From Gemmatimonadota bacterium (lineage in GTDB: Bacteria; Gemmatimonadota; Gemmatimonadetes; Longimicrobiales; Gaopeijiaceae), in contig JAPPNO010000002.1 of the NCBI GenBank assembly GCA_028873845.1, positions 1 to 33,163 of the forward strand: DNA of 33,163 nt. Direction: 5' to 3'. The position numbers and the translations under genes are program-made. The notes beneath the pieces were generated by a model. It was not told where the DNA came from. It saw only the letters and a program-made list of their open reading frames with translations, and ran no database searches. Within the stretch, counting starts at the first letter, position 1, and each line of letters begins with the position of its first letter. This document shows, piece by piece, positions 7,397 through 16,137 of the stretch.

Positions 7397-10056
7397 GTCC
7401 GGGCTCCCTGTGCGAGTTCCCGTATCACTTCCGCCCCGCACCGCACCGCCTCATCCAGTCCGTCCGCGTCGCCCACCCCGGCCTGCGCCATGTGCGGACG
7501 CCCCCCTCCCCGCCCCCCCACCTTCGCGGCCACCTCCCTGACGATCTCGTCCGCCCTCAGCCCGGCGGCGATCGCGCCATCCGTGGCGAACGCGAAGAGC
7601 GAATGCTTTCCCCCGGGCATCTCCGCCGCCACCACCGCCACACCCGCGTCCCGCGAGTTCCTGAACGTGTCGCCCCATTTTCGCACATCGCCCGCGTTGC
7701 GCACCCTCATGCGCACCCCCCGGTATCTCACGGGACGGCCCCCCGCCTCGATCTCGGCCTCGGCCAGCACATCGGCGCCCCCCGAACCGTGCCGGCGCAG
7801 GTCGTCGACCAGCGTCTCGAGGACGGCCTTCTCGGCCAGGAGTTCGCCGACGCGGCGCTCCACATTCTCCGGCTGTGCCTTTACGGCGACCGCCAGCTCC
7901 TCGACGCGATCCTTGTATCGGGCCAGGTACTCGAAGGCCTTGCGGCCGGTCAGCGCCTCGATTCGCCGCACGCCGCCGCCCACTCCGGTCTCGGAGGTGA
8001 TCTTGAACAGCCCGACCTCACCCGTGCGGCGGACGTGGGTGCCGCCGCAGAGTTCCATGCTGACGCCGGGAATCTCCACGACGCGCACCTCGTCGCCGTA
8101 CTTCTCGCCGAAGAGCGCCATCGCGCCGGCTTCGACGGCCTCGGCGAAGGCGCGGGTTTCGGTGAGGACCGGGTGGTTGACCCAGATCCCCTCGGCAACC
8201 ATGCGCTCAACCGCGCGGATCTCGGCGGGCGTCATCGGCGCGGTGTGGGAGAAGTCGAAGCGGAGCCGGTCCGGGGCGACGAGGGAGCCGCGCTGGACCA
8301 CGTGGTCGCCGAGGACGGAACGCAGGGCCGCGTGGAGGAGGTGGGTGGCGGTGTGGTTGCGTTCGGTGTCGCGGCGGGTGGGGACGTCGACCCGGGCGGT
8401 GACGGTGGTGCCGAGGACGGATTCGCCGGGGAAGTCGCCGGTGGGTGCGCCGCGGAGGATGACGTGGTCGCCGTCGCGCAGGACCTGAGCGACGTCCATG
8501 GACCAGGTGTCGGTGAAGACGCGGCCCCGGTCGGAGACCTGGCCGCCGGACTCGAGGTAGAAGGGGCGGTGTTGGAGGATCAGGTCGGTTTGGTCGCTTT
8601 GGGTGCGGAGGCCGACGACGGTGGTTTGGGCGTCGAGGGTATCGTAGCCAACGAAACTGCTCTTCGGATGGATGACATCGAGGGAGGCCTTGGCTCTCAC
8701 CCCGGAGACGACAGCGCGCCCACTGGTTTCCACCCCTCTCGACCTCTCCCTCTGCCCCTCCAACGCCTCCTCGAACCCCGCCATGTCCACCCCATACCCC
8801 CGCTCCTCCGCCACGATCCGCGTCAGATCCGGCGGAAACCCGAAGGTATCATACAACTTGAACACCTCGGCCCCCGGAATCACCGGCCGCCCCGCCGTGG
8901 CCCCGCCCACCCTCGGCGCAACCCCCGCCAACCTCTCCATCCCCCCGTCAATCGTCCCCAGGAACCGCTCCTCCTCCCCCCGCACCGCCGCAAGCACATT
9001 CTCCCGGCGACCCCCCAGCCCCGGATACGCCCCCTCCATCAAGTCGATCACCCGATCCACCACCTCGACCAGCGTCGGCTCCCGCCTCCCCAGCAGCCAC
9101 GCATGCCGCACCCCCCGCCGCAGAATCCTCCTCAGCACATACCCACGCCCCTCGTTCGACGGAAACACGCCGTCACCCAGCAGAAACGCCACCGCCCGCG
9201 CATGATCCGCCAGCACCCTGTACGACACCCCCTCCTCCGAGTCCGCCTCATACGCCCGCCCCACCACCTCCGCCACCCTCTCCACCAGCGGCACGAACAG
9301 ATCCGTGTGATAGTTGCTCCCCACTCCCTGCATCACCACCGCGAGCCGCTCCAGCCCCAGCCCCGTATCTATACTCGGCGCCGGCAGCGGCGTCTGCTCG
9401 CCCGACGCATCCCGGTCGAACTGCATGAAGACCAGGTTCCAGAGCTCCAGAAACTCGCCCGCCTCGCCCCTGCGCTCGAACTCATCCTTCCCCGGAATCG
9501 TCCCCCACTCCTCCCGCGGCCGCAGATCGTAGTGGATCTCCGAGCAGGGACCGCATGGCCCGGTGTCGGCCATCTGCCAGAAGTTGTCCTTGTCGCCGAG
9601 CCGGTAGATCCGCTCGGGCCCCACCCCGGCCACGTCGGTCCACAATCCCGCCGCCTCATCGTCGGTGTGGTGCACGGTCACGAACAGCCGGTTCGGATCC
9701 AGCCCCATCTCGACGGTCAGAAACTCCCACGCATAATCGATCGCGTCGCGCTTGAAGTAGTCGCCGAAGGAGAAATTGCCCAGCATCTCGAAGAAGGTGT
9801 GGTGCCGCGCCGTGCGTCCCACCTCCTCCAGGTCGTTGTGCTTGCCGCCCGCGCGCACGCACTTCTGCGAGGTCGCCGCGCGAACGAACGGCAGTTTCTC
9901 CTCACCCAGAAAGGCCCCCTTGAACTGGACCATCCCGGCGTTGGTGAAGAGCAGCGTCGGGTCGTTCGCGGGCACCAGGGGTGAACTCGGGCGCACGGAG
10001 TGGCCGCGGGCCTCGAAGTACTCGAGGAACCTCCGGCGGATTTCAGCGGATTTCAT
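7393..10056 (-). CDS. alaS: Alanyl-tRNA synthetase
   Basis: Charges tRNA-Ala and hydrolyses mischarged Ser/Gly-tRNA-Ala. It is full length (887 residues): N-terminal catalytic domain with FTNAGMVQFK and the RHHTFFEMLGNFSFGDYFK motif 2 region, tRNA-recognition domain, editing domain with zinc-site HTATHLLH (about 565) and CGGTHV (about 667), then a C-Ala domain with a coiled-coil and GGGRPHMAQAG. It heads the nine-gene minus-strand run. Its codon use changes abruptly near 8700-8740 (about residue 440-450): upstream, wobble positions are mostly G (GGG, GTG, AGG, TTG); downstream they are mostly C or A (GTC, CTC, ACC, CAA). The protein motifs are intact across the switch. Confidence 0.98.
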   Translation of the reverse strand: MKSAEIRRRFLEYFEARGHSVRPSSPLVPANDPTLLFTNAGMVQFKGAFLGEEKLPFVRAATSQKCVRAGGKHNDLEEVGRTARHHTFFEMLGNFSFGDYFKRDAIDYAWEFLTVEMGLDPNRLFVTVHHTDDEAAGLWTDVAGVGPERIYRLGDKDNFWQMADTGPCGPCSEIHYDLRPREEWGTIPGKDEFERRGEAGEFLELWNLVFMQFDRDASGEQTPLPAPSIDTGLGLERLAVVMQGVGSNYHTDLFVPLVERVAEVVGRAYEADSEEGVSYRVLADHARAVAFLLGDGVFPSNEGRGYVLRRILRRGVRHAWLLGRREPTLVEVVDRVIDLMEGAYPGLGGRRENVLAAVRGEEERFLGTIDGGMERLAGVAPRVGGATAGRPVIPGAEVFKLYDTFGFPPDLTRIVAEERGYGVDMAGFEEALEGQRERSRGVETSGRAVVSGVRAKASLDVIHPKSSFVGYDTLDAQTTVVGLRTQSDQTDLILQHRPFYLESGGQVSDRGRVFTDTWSMDVAQVLRDGDHVILRGAPTGDFPGESVLGTTVTARVDVPTRRDTERNHTATHLLHAALRSVLGDHVVQRGSLVAPDRLRFDFSHTAPMTPAEIRAVERMVAEGIWVNHPVLTETRAFAEAVEAGAMALFGEKYGDEVRVVEIPGVSMELCGGTHVRRTGEVGLFKITSETGVGGGVRRIEALTGRKAFEYLARYKDRVEELAVAVKAQPENVERRVGELLAEKAVLETLVDDLRRHGSGGADVLAEAEIEAGGRPVRYRGVRMRVRNAGDVRKWGDTFRNSRDAGVAVVAAEMPGGKHSLFAFATDGAIAAGLRADEIVREVAAKVGGRGGGRPHMAQAGVGDADGLDEAVRCGAEVIRELAQGART

Positions 10057-10145
10057 GGGACGACGAGAATCGGAGCCACTCCGGTATCGATCGGGTCAGC
10101 GGCGGGTCGGTGAGAGCGCCGGACACGGGCCCGGCAAGACGCCTA

Positions 10146-10151
10146 AAGCTA
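10146..10151 (-). promoter_or_regulatory. Possible alaS operon -10 element (TAGCTT)
   Basis: On the minus strand GGGC-TAGCTT-TAGG, about 90 nt before the alaS ATG. Same form as the glmM element at 32592. No good -35 is visible, so it is a weak call supported mainly by recurrence. The 10057-10326 gap otherwise holds repeat copy 1 and a GC stem. Confidence 0.35.
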
Positions 10152-10217
10152 GCCCAACGGGCGCGGCCACTTCCAGATGACCCGGGACCGCATACCTGTC
10201 AGCGATGTCGCCGCCCA

Positions 10218-10241
10218 CCCGCCGCCGCGGCAAAAGGCGGG
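10218..10241. terminator. GC stem-loop between recA and alaS
   Basis: CCCGCC (10218-10223) pairs with GGCGGG (10236-10241) around a 12-nt loop. It lies about 85 nt past the recA stop on the minus strand. There is no U-tract, so it may be only a weak or factor-dependent terminator, or an mRNA 3' end protector. Confidence 0.25.
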
Positions 10242-10288
10242 ACGCGAGCATGTCAGATTGGGACACCGGCTGGATCAGCCCCGGCACG
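10239..10288 (+). repeat. Intergenic repeat copy 1
   Basis: This stretch matches 32700-32762 on the opposite strand: both share CGGGAC(G/C)CGAGCATGTC, then TGGGACAC, then CCGGCTG and TCAG. Read from the ATG in GCATGTC, both encode M-S-x-W-D-T-x3-S-P-G. This copy lies between recA and alaS, antisense to both. It also holds a small hairpin GGCTG-GAT-CAGCC. Confidence 0.5.
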
Positions 10289-10326
10289 GAAAGACCCGCG
10301 GCATGGCCGGCTGGGTCGCCTATACC

Positions 10327-11421
<1,095 letters not shown>

Positions 11422-11468
11422 CGATGGAACCTCTTCCTCGCGGCGGGGGGTTGTCTGTGCTAATACCG

Positions 11469-11496
11469 AAGATAACACGAAACCTCTCCGGGTCAA
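11469..11496 (-). promoter_or_regulatory. recA promoter, sigma70-like
   Basis: On the minus strand TTGACC (11496-11491), a 16-nt spacer and TATCTT (11474-11469), giving a predicted start near 11462 and a ~40-nt leader with an SD. This is the best hexamer pair in the window. I see no SOS box I can name with confidence. Confidence 0.6.
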
Positions 11497-11644
11497 GGTC
11501 GACGGAGGCGTGATCCGCGCCCGCTTCGCGGCACCCGCCCGGCCCACCCCTGGAACCCCGGAACCGTTTCCAATACGGGCAAGCTACCTTCTATTGACGG
11601 GCGCATACATGTCACAATCGGCCAACTTTCACAAAGACGCTCGA

Positions 11645-11650
11645 TAGAAT
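11645..11650 (+). promoter_or_regulatory. -10 element TAGAAT abutting the oxidoreductase start codon
   Basis: TAGAAT ends 5 nt before the ATG at 11656, so transcription would begin at or within a base or two of the start codon. There is no Shine-Dalgarno before the ATG. The likely result is a leaderless mRNA. TTGACG at 11594 is too far upstream to be the matching -35; a GCCAAC 18 nt upstream is a poor one. Confidence 0.45.
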
Positions 11651-11655
11651 CCCAA

Positions 11656-13077
11656 ATGGGCAAGTCACAGATCCACGAATACGACCTCGTGGCCATCGGC
11701 GGCGGCACCGGCGGCCTGGTCACGGCCGCGGGCGCGGCCTACCTCGGCATGAAACCCGCCATCGTCGAGAAACACGCGCTCGGCGGCGACTGCCTCTGGA
11801 CCGGCTGCGTCCCCTCCAAGGCCCTCATCGCCTCGGCCCGTCTTGCCCGGCAGATGGACCGCGCCGCCGCCCTCGGCCTCACCCCCAACGGCGCCCGCCA
11901 CGACTTCCGCGCCGTCATGGAACGGATGCGGGCCGCGCGCGCCACCGTCGCGCACCACGACGACCCCGAACGCTTCCGCGCGATGGGCGTCGCCGTCCAC
12001 TTCGGGGCCGCGCGCTTCCTCGACCCCAACACGGTCGAAGTCGACGGCGGGGCCACCCTGCGCTCCAGGCGTTTCGTCATCGCCACGGGCGCGGTCCCCG
12101 CCATCCCCCCCATCCCCGGCCTCGCGGATGTCGGCTACTGGACCTACGAGACCGTCTTCGACGAGAACGAGCTCCCCGATTCGATCGCGATCATGGGCGG
12201 CGGGCCCATCGGGGTCGAGTTCGCGCAGGTCTTCGCGCGGCTGGGCTCGAAGGTCACCATCCTCGAGATGATGCCGCGCATCCTGATCAAGGAGGACCGG
12301 GACGTGGCGGCGTTCATGCAGAACCTCCTCGAAGCGGAGGGGATCGGGGTCCGCACCGGCGCCGGGGTGAGCCGCGTGAGCTCGCAGAACGGGCGCGCGG
12401 TGCTCGAGACGGACGACGGTGGCCGCATCGAGGTGGACCGGGTATTCGTCGCGACCGGGCGCCGCCCCTGCATCGACGGCCTGAACCTCGACGCCGCCGG
12501 GATTCGGACCGGCATGGGCGCGGTCATCGTCGACAAGCACCTGCGCACCAGCTCCAAATCCGCGTGGGGGGTGGGCGACGTGGCCGGAGGACTCCACTTC
12601 ACTCATGTCGCGGAGCACATGGCCAAGGTCGCGCTCCGCAACTCGGTCCTCCCCGCGAAGACGAAGATCCGCTACGACAGCGTCCCCTGGGTCACCTACA
12701 CCGACCCCGAGGTCGCCCACATCGGCATGTCGGAAGACGAGGCGGCGGACGCCGGGGGCACGACGTACCGCTACGAGATGGACGACCTGGACCGCGCCAT
12801 CGTGGACGGCTCGGCGGTCGGGTTCGTCAAGATCTCGGCGGACCGCAAGGGCAAGGTGATCGGCGCGACGATCGTGGCCCACGGCGCCGGGGACCTACTC
12901 ATGCCCCTCGTCCTCGCCAAACAGCACGGCCTGAGCCTGAGCAAGGTCAACGGCACCATCTACCCCTACCCCACCATGGTCGAGGGCGTGAAGCGCGCCT
13001 CGGGAGAGTACATGCGCTCGCGCCTCGACACGGCCGGGGGGAGGACACTCAAGAAGGTGATTCAATGGCTGAAATAG
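11656..13077 (+). CDS. FAD/NAD(P)-dependent disulfide oxidoreductase, MerA/Lpd-like
   Basis: Class I pyridine nucleotide-disulfide oxidoreductase, 473 residues. FAD motif AIGGGTGG (14-21), redox-active disulfide in GGDCLWTGCVPSK (Cys-x4-Cys), NAD(P) motif GGGPIGVEF, second FAD segment AWGVGDVAGG, and a dimerisation domain. The usual catalytic HPT of lipoamide dehydrogenase is replaced by YPTMVEG, as in mercuric reductase-like proteins, but the C-terminal vicinal Cys pair needed for Hg(II) is missing, so mercury reduction is unlikely. The GDCLWTGC form is typical of oxidoreductases found beside TVP38/TMEM64 genes. It overlaps the next gene by 13 nt and starts the plus-strand operon. Substrate unknown. 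Confidence 0.9.
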   Translation: MGKSQIHEYDLVAIGGGTGGLVTAAGAAYLGMKPAIVEKHALGGDCLWTGCVPSKALIASARLARQMDRAAALGLTPNGARHDFRAVMERMRAARATVAHHDDPERFRAMGVAVHFGAARFLDPNTVEVDGGATLRSRRFVIATGAVPAIPPIPGLADVGYWTYETVFDENELPDSIAIMGGGPIGVEFAQVFARLGSKVTILEMMPRILIKEDRDVAAFMQNLLEAEGIGVRTGAGVSRVSSQNGRAVLETDDGGRIEVDRVFVATGRRPCIDGLNLDAAGIRTGMGAVIVDKHLRTSSKSAWGVGDVAGGLHFTHVAEHMAKVALRNSVLPAKTKIRYDSVPWVTYTDPEVAHIGMSEDEAADAGGTTYRYEMDDLDRAIVDGSAVGFVKISADRKGKVIGATIVAHGAGDLLMPLVLAKQHGLSLSKVNGTIYPYPTMVEGVKRASGEYMRSRLDTAGGRTLKKVIQWLK

Positions 13078-14687
13078 ACGCGACGCAGGGGGCGGAAAGC
13101 ACGGACCGAAGGGTGCTTGACGCCGACGGAGAGGCGCGCGAGCCGGCCACCCGGCCGCAGGACGCCCGGGGCCGCACCGGAGCCCTTTTGAAACTGGGCG
13201 CCCTGGTCGTCCTGATCCTCGGCGGCTACCTGATCCTCAGGGCGACGCCGGCGGGTGCCTACCTGTCCCGCGAAGGGATCGGCGACGGGATCGACTGGTT
13301 GCGGGGGAACCCCTGGGCCCCACCGATCTTCGTCGGCATCTACGCCACCGCGACGGCGCTGGCCATCCCCGGCACCATCCTGACGCTGGCCGGTGGCGCC
13401 GTCTTCGGCTTCTATTGGGGGACCCTCTACAACTTCATCGCGGCCAACATCGGTGCCAACGCGGCCTTCCTCATCGCCCGCTCGCTGGGCGGAGACGCGG
13501 TCCGGCGCCTCATCGGAAAGGATTCGAAAGTGCTGAGCAAACTCGACGCCATCGTCGAACGACACGGATTCCAGGGACTGCTCACCCTCCGTCTGATCCC
13601 GCTGGTCCCCTTCAACGCCCTCAACTTCGGCTCCGGGCTCATGTCGCTGCGGTGGCGCCACTATGCGGTCGCCACGCTGATCGGCATCCTGCCGGGCACG
13701 GCCATCTACACCTTCTTCGCCGACGCGCTGCTGCAGGGCTCGCAGGAGGCTTCGCGGGATGCTCTGGTACGGCTGTTCGTGGCCGGGGGGCTCCTGGTCC
13801 TGCTGAGCTTCCTGCCCGCGATTCTGAAGAAGATGAACGTGCGTCTCCCCGGCATGTCAACCATGGTTGTCTTTTTGTCAACTGCAGTTGTCTCCATGGG
13901 GGGATTCGGGCTGGTTGGAGGCGCCAGAGCCGCTTCCGCGCAACAGCTTCCGGACCACAACGGGTTCACCGATGTGCTGGCCCCGGTCGTCGTCGGCTCC
14001 CAGGTCGACTACGCGAAGCTGGCCGCGGACGACGCGCGGCTCAGGGCCTACCTGGACCGGCTCGCGGCGACCGACATCGCCGCGGTCACCGGCGCCTCGC
14101 AGGACGAGCAGTTGGCCTTCTGGATCAATTCCTACAACGCCTGCATGCTCAAGCGCGTGATCGAGCACTACCCGATCAAGAAGGCCGGCGGCTTTCACGG
14201 GCTGAAGAACCGGGCCGCGGGAAGGCCCGCCAACTCCGTCTGGCAGATCCAGGACGTCTTCACCGGCGACCACTGCGTCGTGGCCGGGGAGGAGCGTTCG
14301 CAGGACGAGATCGAGCACGAGATCATCCGGCCCATGGGCGACCCCCGCATCCACCTGGCCGTCAACTGCGCCGCGTGGAGCTGTCCCCCGCTGATCGACC
14401 GTGCCTACCTGGCGGAGACGCTGCAGGAGCAGTTGGACGAACGGGTGAGGTCCTTCATGGCAGACGCCGAGCACTTCGACGTGACGACCGAGGGGGACAG
14501 GGCTACCGTGCGCGTCAACAAGGTGCTCGACTGGTTCAAGGAGGATTTCGGGGGGAACAACGAGGGGGTCAAGGCGTTCTTCGCGGAGTTTGCCGACGGG
14601 CACCAACGGGAGGCGCTGCTCGATCCCGAGACGAAGGTGGAGTTCTTCGACTACGACTGGACGCTGAACGACATCTCCGCGCGGTAG
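13065..14687 (+). CDS. TVP38/TMEM64 (VTT) membrane protein fused to DUF547
   Basis: A 540-residue two-domain protein. Residues ~40-265 are a VTT/TVP38 integral membrane domain: a first span LGALVVLILGGYLIL, then the family core with IPGTILTLAGGAVFGFYWGT, RLIPLVPFNALNFGSG and GILPGTAIY, and a last span before KKMNVRLPG. A second hydrophobic stretch with a signal-peptide shape, VVFLSTAVVSMGGFGLVGG then ARAASA-QQ, leads to a DUF547 domain with AFWINSYNACMLKRVIEHYP, HLAVNCAAWSCPPL and VLDWFKEDF. The DUF547 part is therefore probably periplasmic. ATG 13065 has AAGGTGA 5 nt upstream inside the oxidoreductase gene. VTT proteins act in lipid or small-molecule transport; the joint function is unknown. 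Confidence 0.88.
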   Translation: MAEIDATQGAESTDRRVLDADGEAREPATRPQDARGRTGALLKLGALVVLILGGYLILRATPAGAYLSREGIGDGIDWLRGNPWAPPIFVGIYATATALAIPGTILTLAGGAVFGFYWGTLYNFIAANIGANAAFLIARSLGGDAVRRLIGKDSKVLSKLDAIVERHGFQGLLTLRLIPLVPFNALNFGSGLMSLRWRHYAVATLIGILPGTAIYTFFADALLQGSQEASRDALVRLFVAGGLLVLLSFLPAILKKMNVRLPGMSTMVVFLSTAVVSMGGFGLVGGARAASAQQLPDHNGFTDVLAPVVVGSQVDYAKLAADDARLRAYLDRLAATDIAAVTGASQDEQLAFWINSYNACMLKRVIEHYPIKKAGGFHGLKNRAAGRPANSVWQIQDVFTGDHCVVAGEERSQDEIEHEIIRPMGDPRIHLAVNCAAWSCPPLIDRAYLAETLQEQLDERVRSFMADAEHFDVTTEGDRATVRVNKVLDWFKEDFGGNNEGVKAFFAEFADGHQREALLDPETKVEFFDYDWTLNDISAR

Positions 14688-14709
14688 GTAGTGGGGGACC
14701 TGCGCGGGG

Positions 14710-16122
14710 ATGGGCGTTGACGGCCGCCTGGTGACCTTCGCGGGCGAGCCGGTCCACTCGCGGTCCGCCGAGATCGGGGTGGTGATTCCGGCGGTGGACG
14801 AGGAGGAGCATCTTCCCGGGTTGCTGGGGGACCTGTCGGGGCTGGGGCTCGAAAGCGTGGTCGTGGTAGTGGACGGGGGGTCGGGGGACGGGACGGTGGC
14901 GGCGGCGAGAGCCGGCGGGGCGCTGGTGGTGAGGAGCCGGCAGGGACGTGGGACGCAACTGAATGCGGGGGCCGCGCTGCTGGCGACGCCGTGGCTGCTC
15001 TTTCTGCATGCGGATTCGCGGGTGGGGGACGAGGCTCTCCGGGCGATCGAGGAGCATGTGCGGAGCGATCGGCGGGAGGCGGCCTATTTCGGACTGCTGA
15101 TCTCGCACCCGGATTTCTACTACCGCCTCATCGAGGGGGGACAGAGGGTGCGGGAGCGGCTGTCGGGGCTTGTGTACGGCGACCAGGGGCTGTTGATCCG
15201 GCGCGACCACTTTTTCGCCGCCGGCCCCTACCCCGACGAGCCGATCATGGAGGACGTGACGCTGGTTCGGCGGCTGCGGGGGGAGGGGGAGCTGGTGAAG
15301 CTGCCGGCGTCGATTTCCACCAGTGCGCGCCGGTATGAGGAGGAGGGCAAGGTGAGGGGGTGGCTGCGCAATGTGGGATTGATGGGCCGGTTTCTGGCGG
15401 GGGGGAAACCGAGGGAGCTTGCGGCGCGGTATCCGGCGCGGCGGCCGGGGGGTGGCAGGCGGAGGGGCACATCCGGCCGCGCCACCCTGCTGGTCTTCGC
15501 GAAGGCACCGCGGCCGGGTGAGGTCAAGACCCGGCTGGCGCGGAGCCTGACGCCCAAGGGGACACCCGACTACGACCAGGCGGCGGCAATCTACCGGCGG
15601 ATGGGGCGGATGATCATTGAAGCGGTGGCGGACGCGCCCGCAACCGTGATGGTGTGCTACGACCCCCCCGGCGGGGAGTCGGAAGTACGGGACTGGCTCG
15701 GGCCGGCCGCCGCGGGGTACTGGTCCCAGGGGGAGGGTGACCTGGGCGCGCGCATGTCACGAATGTTCGCGCGCGCATTCGAGCAGGCCGGTCGGGCTGT
15801 GGTGATCGGTACGGACACCCCCGCGGTCGGCGCGGAGACGGTCGCCCGGGCGCTGGCCGCGCTCGATGCCGCCGATGTCGTGCTGGGGCCGTCCCGCGAC
15901 GGGGGATACTACCTGATGGCCCTGCGCGAGGATCGTCCCGAGCTGTTTGCGGGGATCGAGTGGAGCACGGACTGCGTGCTCGCGGAGACGGTGGCGCGGG
16001 CAGGGGTCTCGGGATTGCGGGTCACGTTCCTCGAAGTGGAGTCCGACATCGACACCGCTGCGGATCTGGCAGTCCGTCCGGAGGTGGCGGGGCGCGGCCG
16101 AGACCGGCGTCCGGAATCCTGA
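14710..16122 (+). CDS. Fusion of TIGR04283-type glycosyltransferase 2 and TIGR04282/DUF2064 transferase
   Basis: A 470-residue fusion. Residues ~21-240 are a GT-A glycosyltransferase with VVIPAVDEE, the nucleotide motif DGGSGDGT (55-62) and HADS (100-103), as in 'rSAM/selenodomain-associated transferase 2'. Residues ~260-460 match 'transferase 1' (DUF2064): LLVFAKAPRPGEVKTRLA, GTDTPAV and LGPSRDGGYYLMAL. These two are usually separate neighbours in arsenosugar-type or rSAM/selenodomain clusters. No ArsS-like radical SAM or ArsM gene is visible, so the product is unknown. The gene follows the VTT-DUF547 gene by 22 nt and ends 15 nt from the convergent coiled-coil gene. The 5' half uses mostly G-ending codons. 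Confidence 0.88.
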   Translation: MGVDGRLVTFAGEPVHSRSAEIGVVIPAVDEEEHLPGLLGDLSGLGLESVVVVVDGGSGDGTVAAARAGGALVVRSRQGRGTQLNAGAALLATPWLLFLHADSRVGDEALRAIEEHVRSDRREAAYFGLLISHPDFYYRLIEGGQRVRERLSGLVYGDQGLLIRRDHFFAAGPYPDEPIMEDVTLVRRLRGEGELVKLPASISTSARRYEEEGKVRGWLRNVGLMGRFLAGGKPRELAARYPARRPGGGRRRGTSGRATLLVFAKAPRPGEVKTRLARSLTPKGTPDYDQAAAIYRRMGRMIIEAVADAPATVMVCYDPPGGESEVRDWLGPAAAGYWSQGEGDLGARMSRMFARAFEQAGRAVVIGTDTPAVGAETVARALAALDAADVVLGPSRDGGYYLMALREDRPELFAGIEWSTDCVLAETVARAGVSGLRVTFLEVESDIDTAADLAVRPEVAGRGRDRRPES

Positions 16123-16137
16123 TCGGGCGGTTGGACG

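Noticed and set aside
7492-9984. 830-codon open frame on the plus strand
   Set aside because: It is antisense to alaS, whose motifs are all intact; the peptide is low-complexity His/Pro/Arg-rich, as expected from GC-rich codon shadows.
11422-11655. LexA/SOS box upstream of recA
   Set aside because: No dyad matching a known LexA site could be picked out by eye; only the -35/-10 pair is supported.
12564-13064. Extended N-terminus of the VTT-DUF547 protein inside the oxidoreductase gene
   Set aside because: The extra 167 residues are an Arg/Gly/Pro-rich shadow of the oxidoreductase; the ATG at 13065 has an SD.
11656-13077. Mercuric reductase (merA)
   Set aside because: YPTMVEG resembles MerA, but the C-terminal Cys pair and any mer neighbours are absent.
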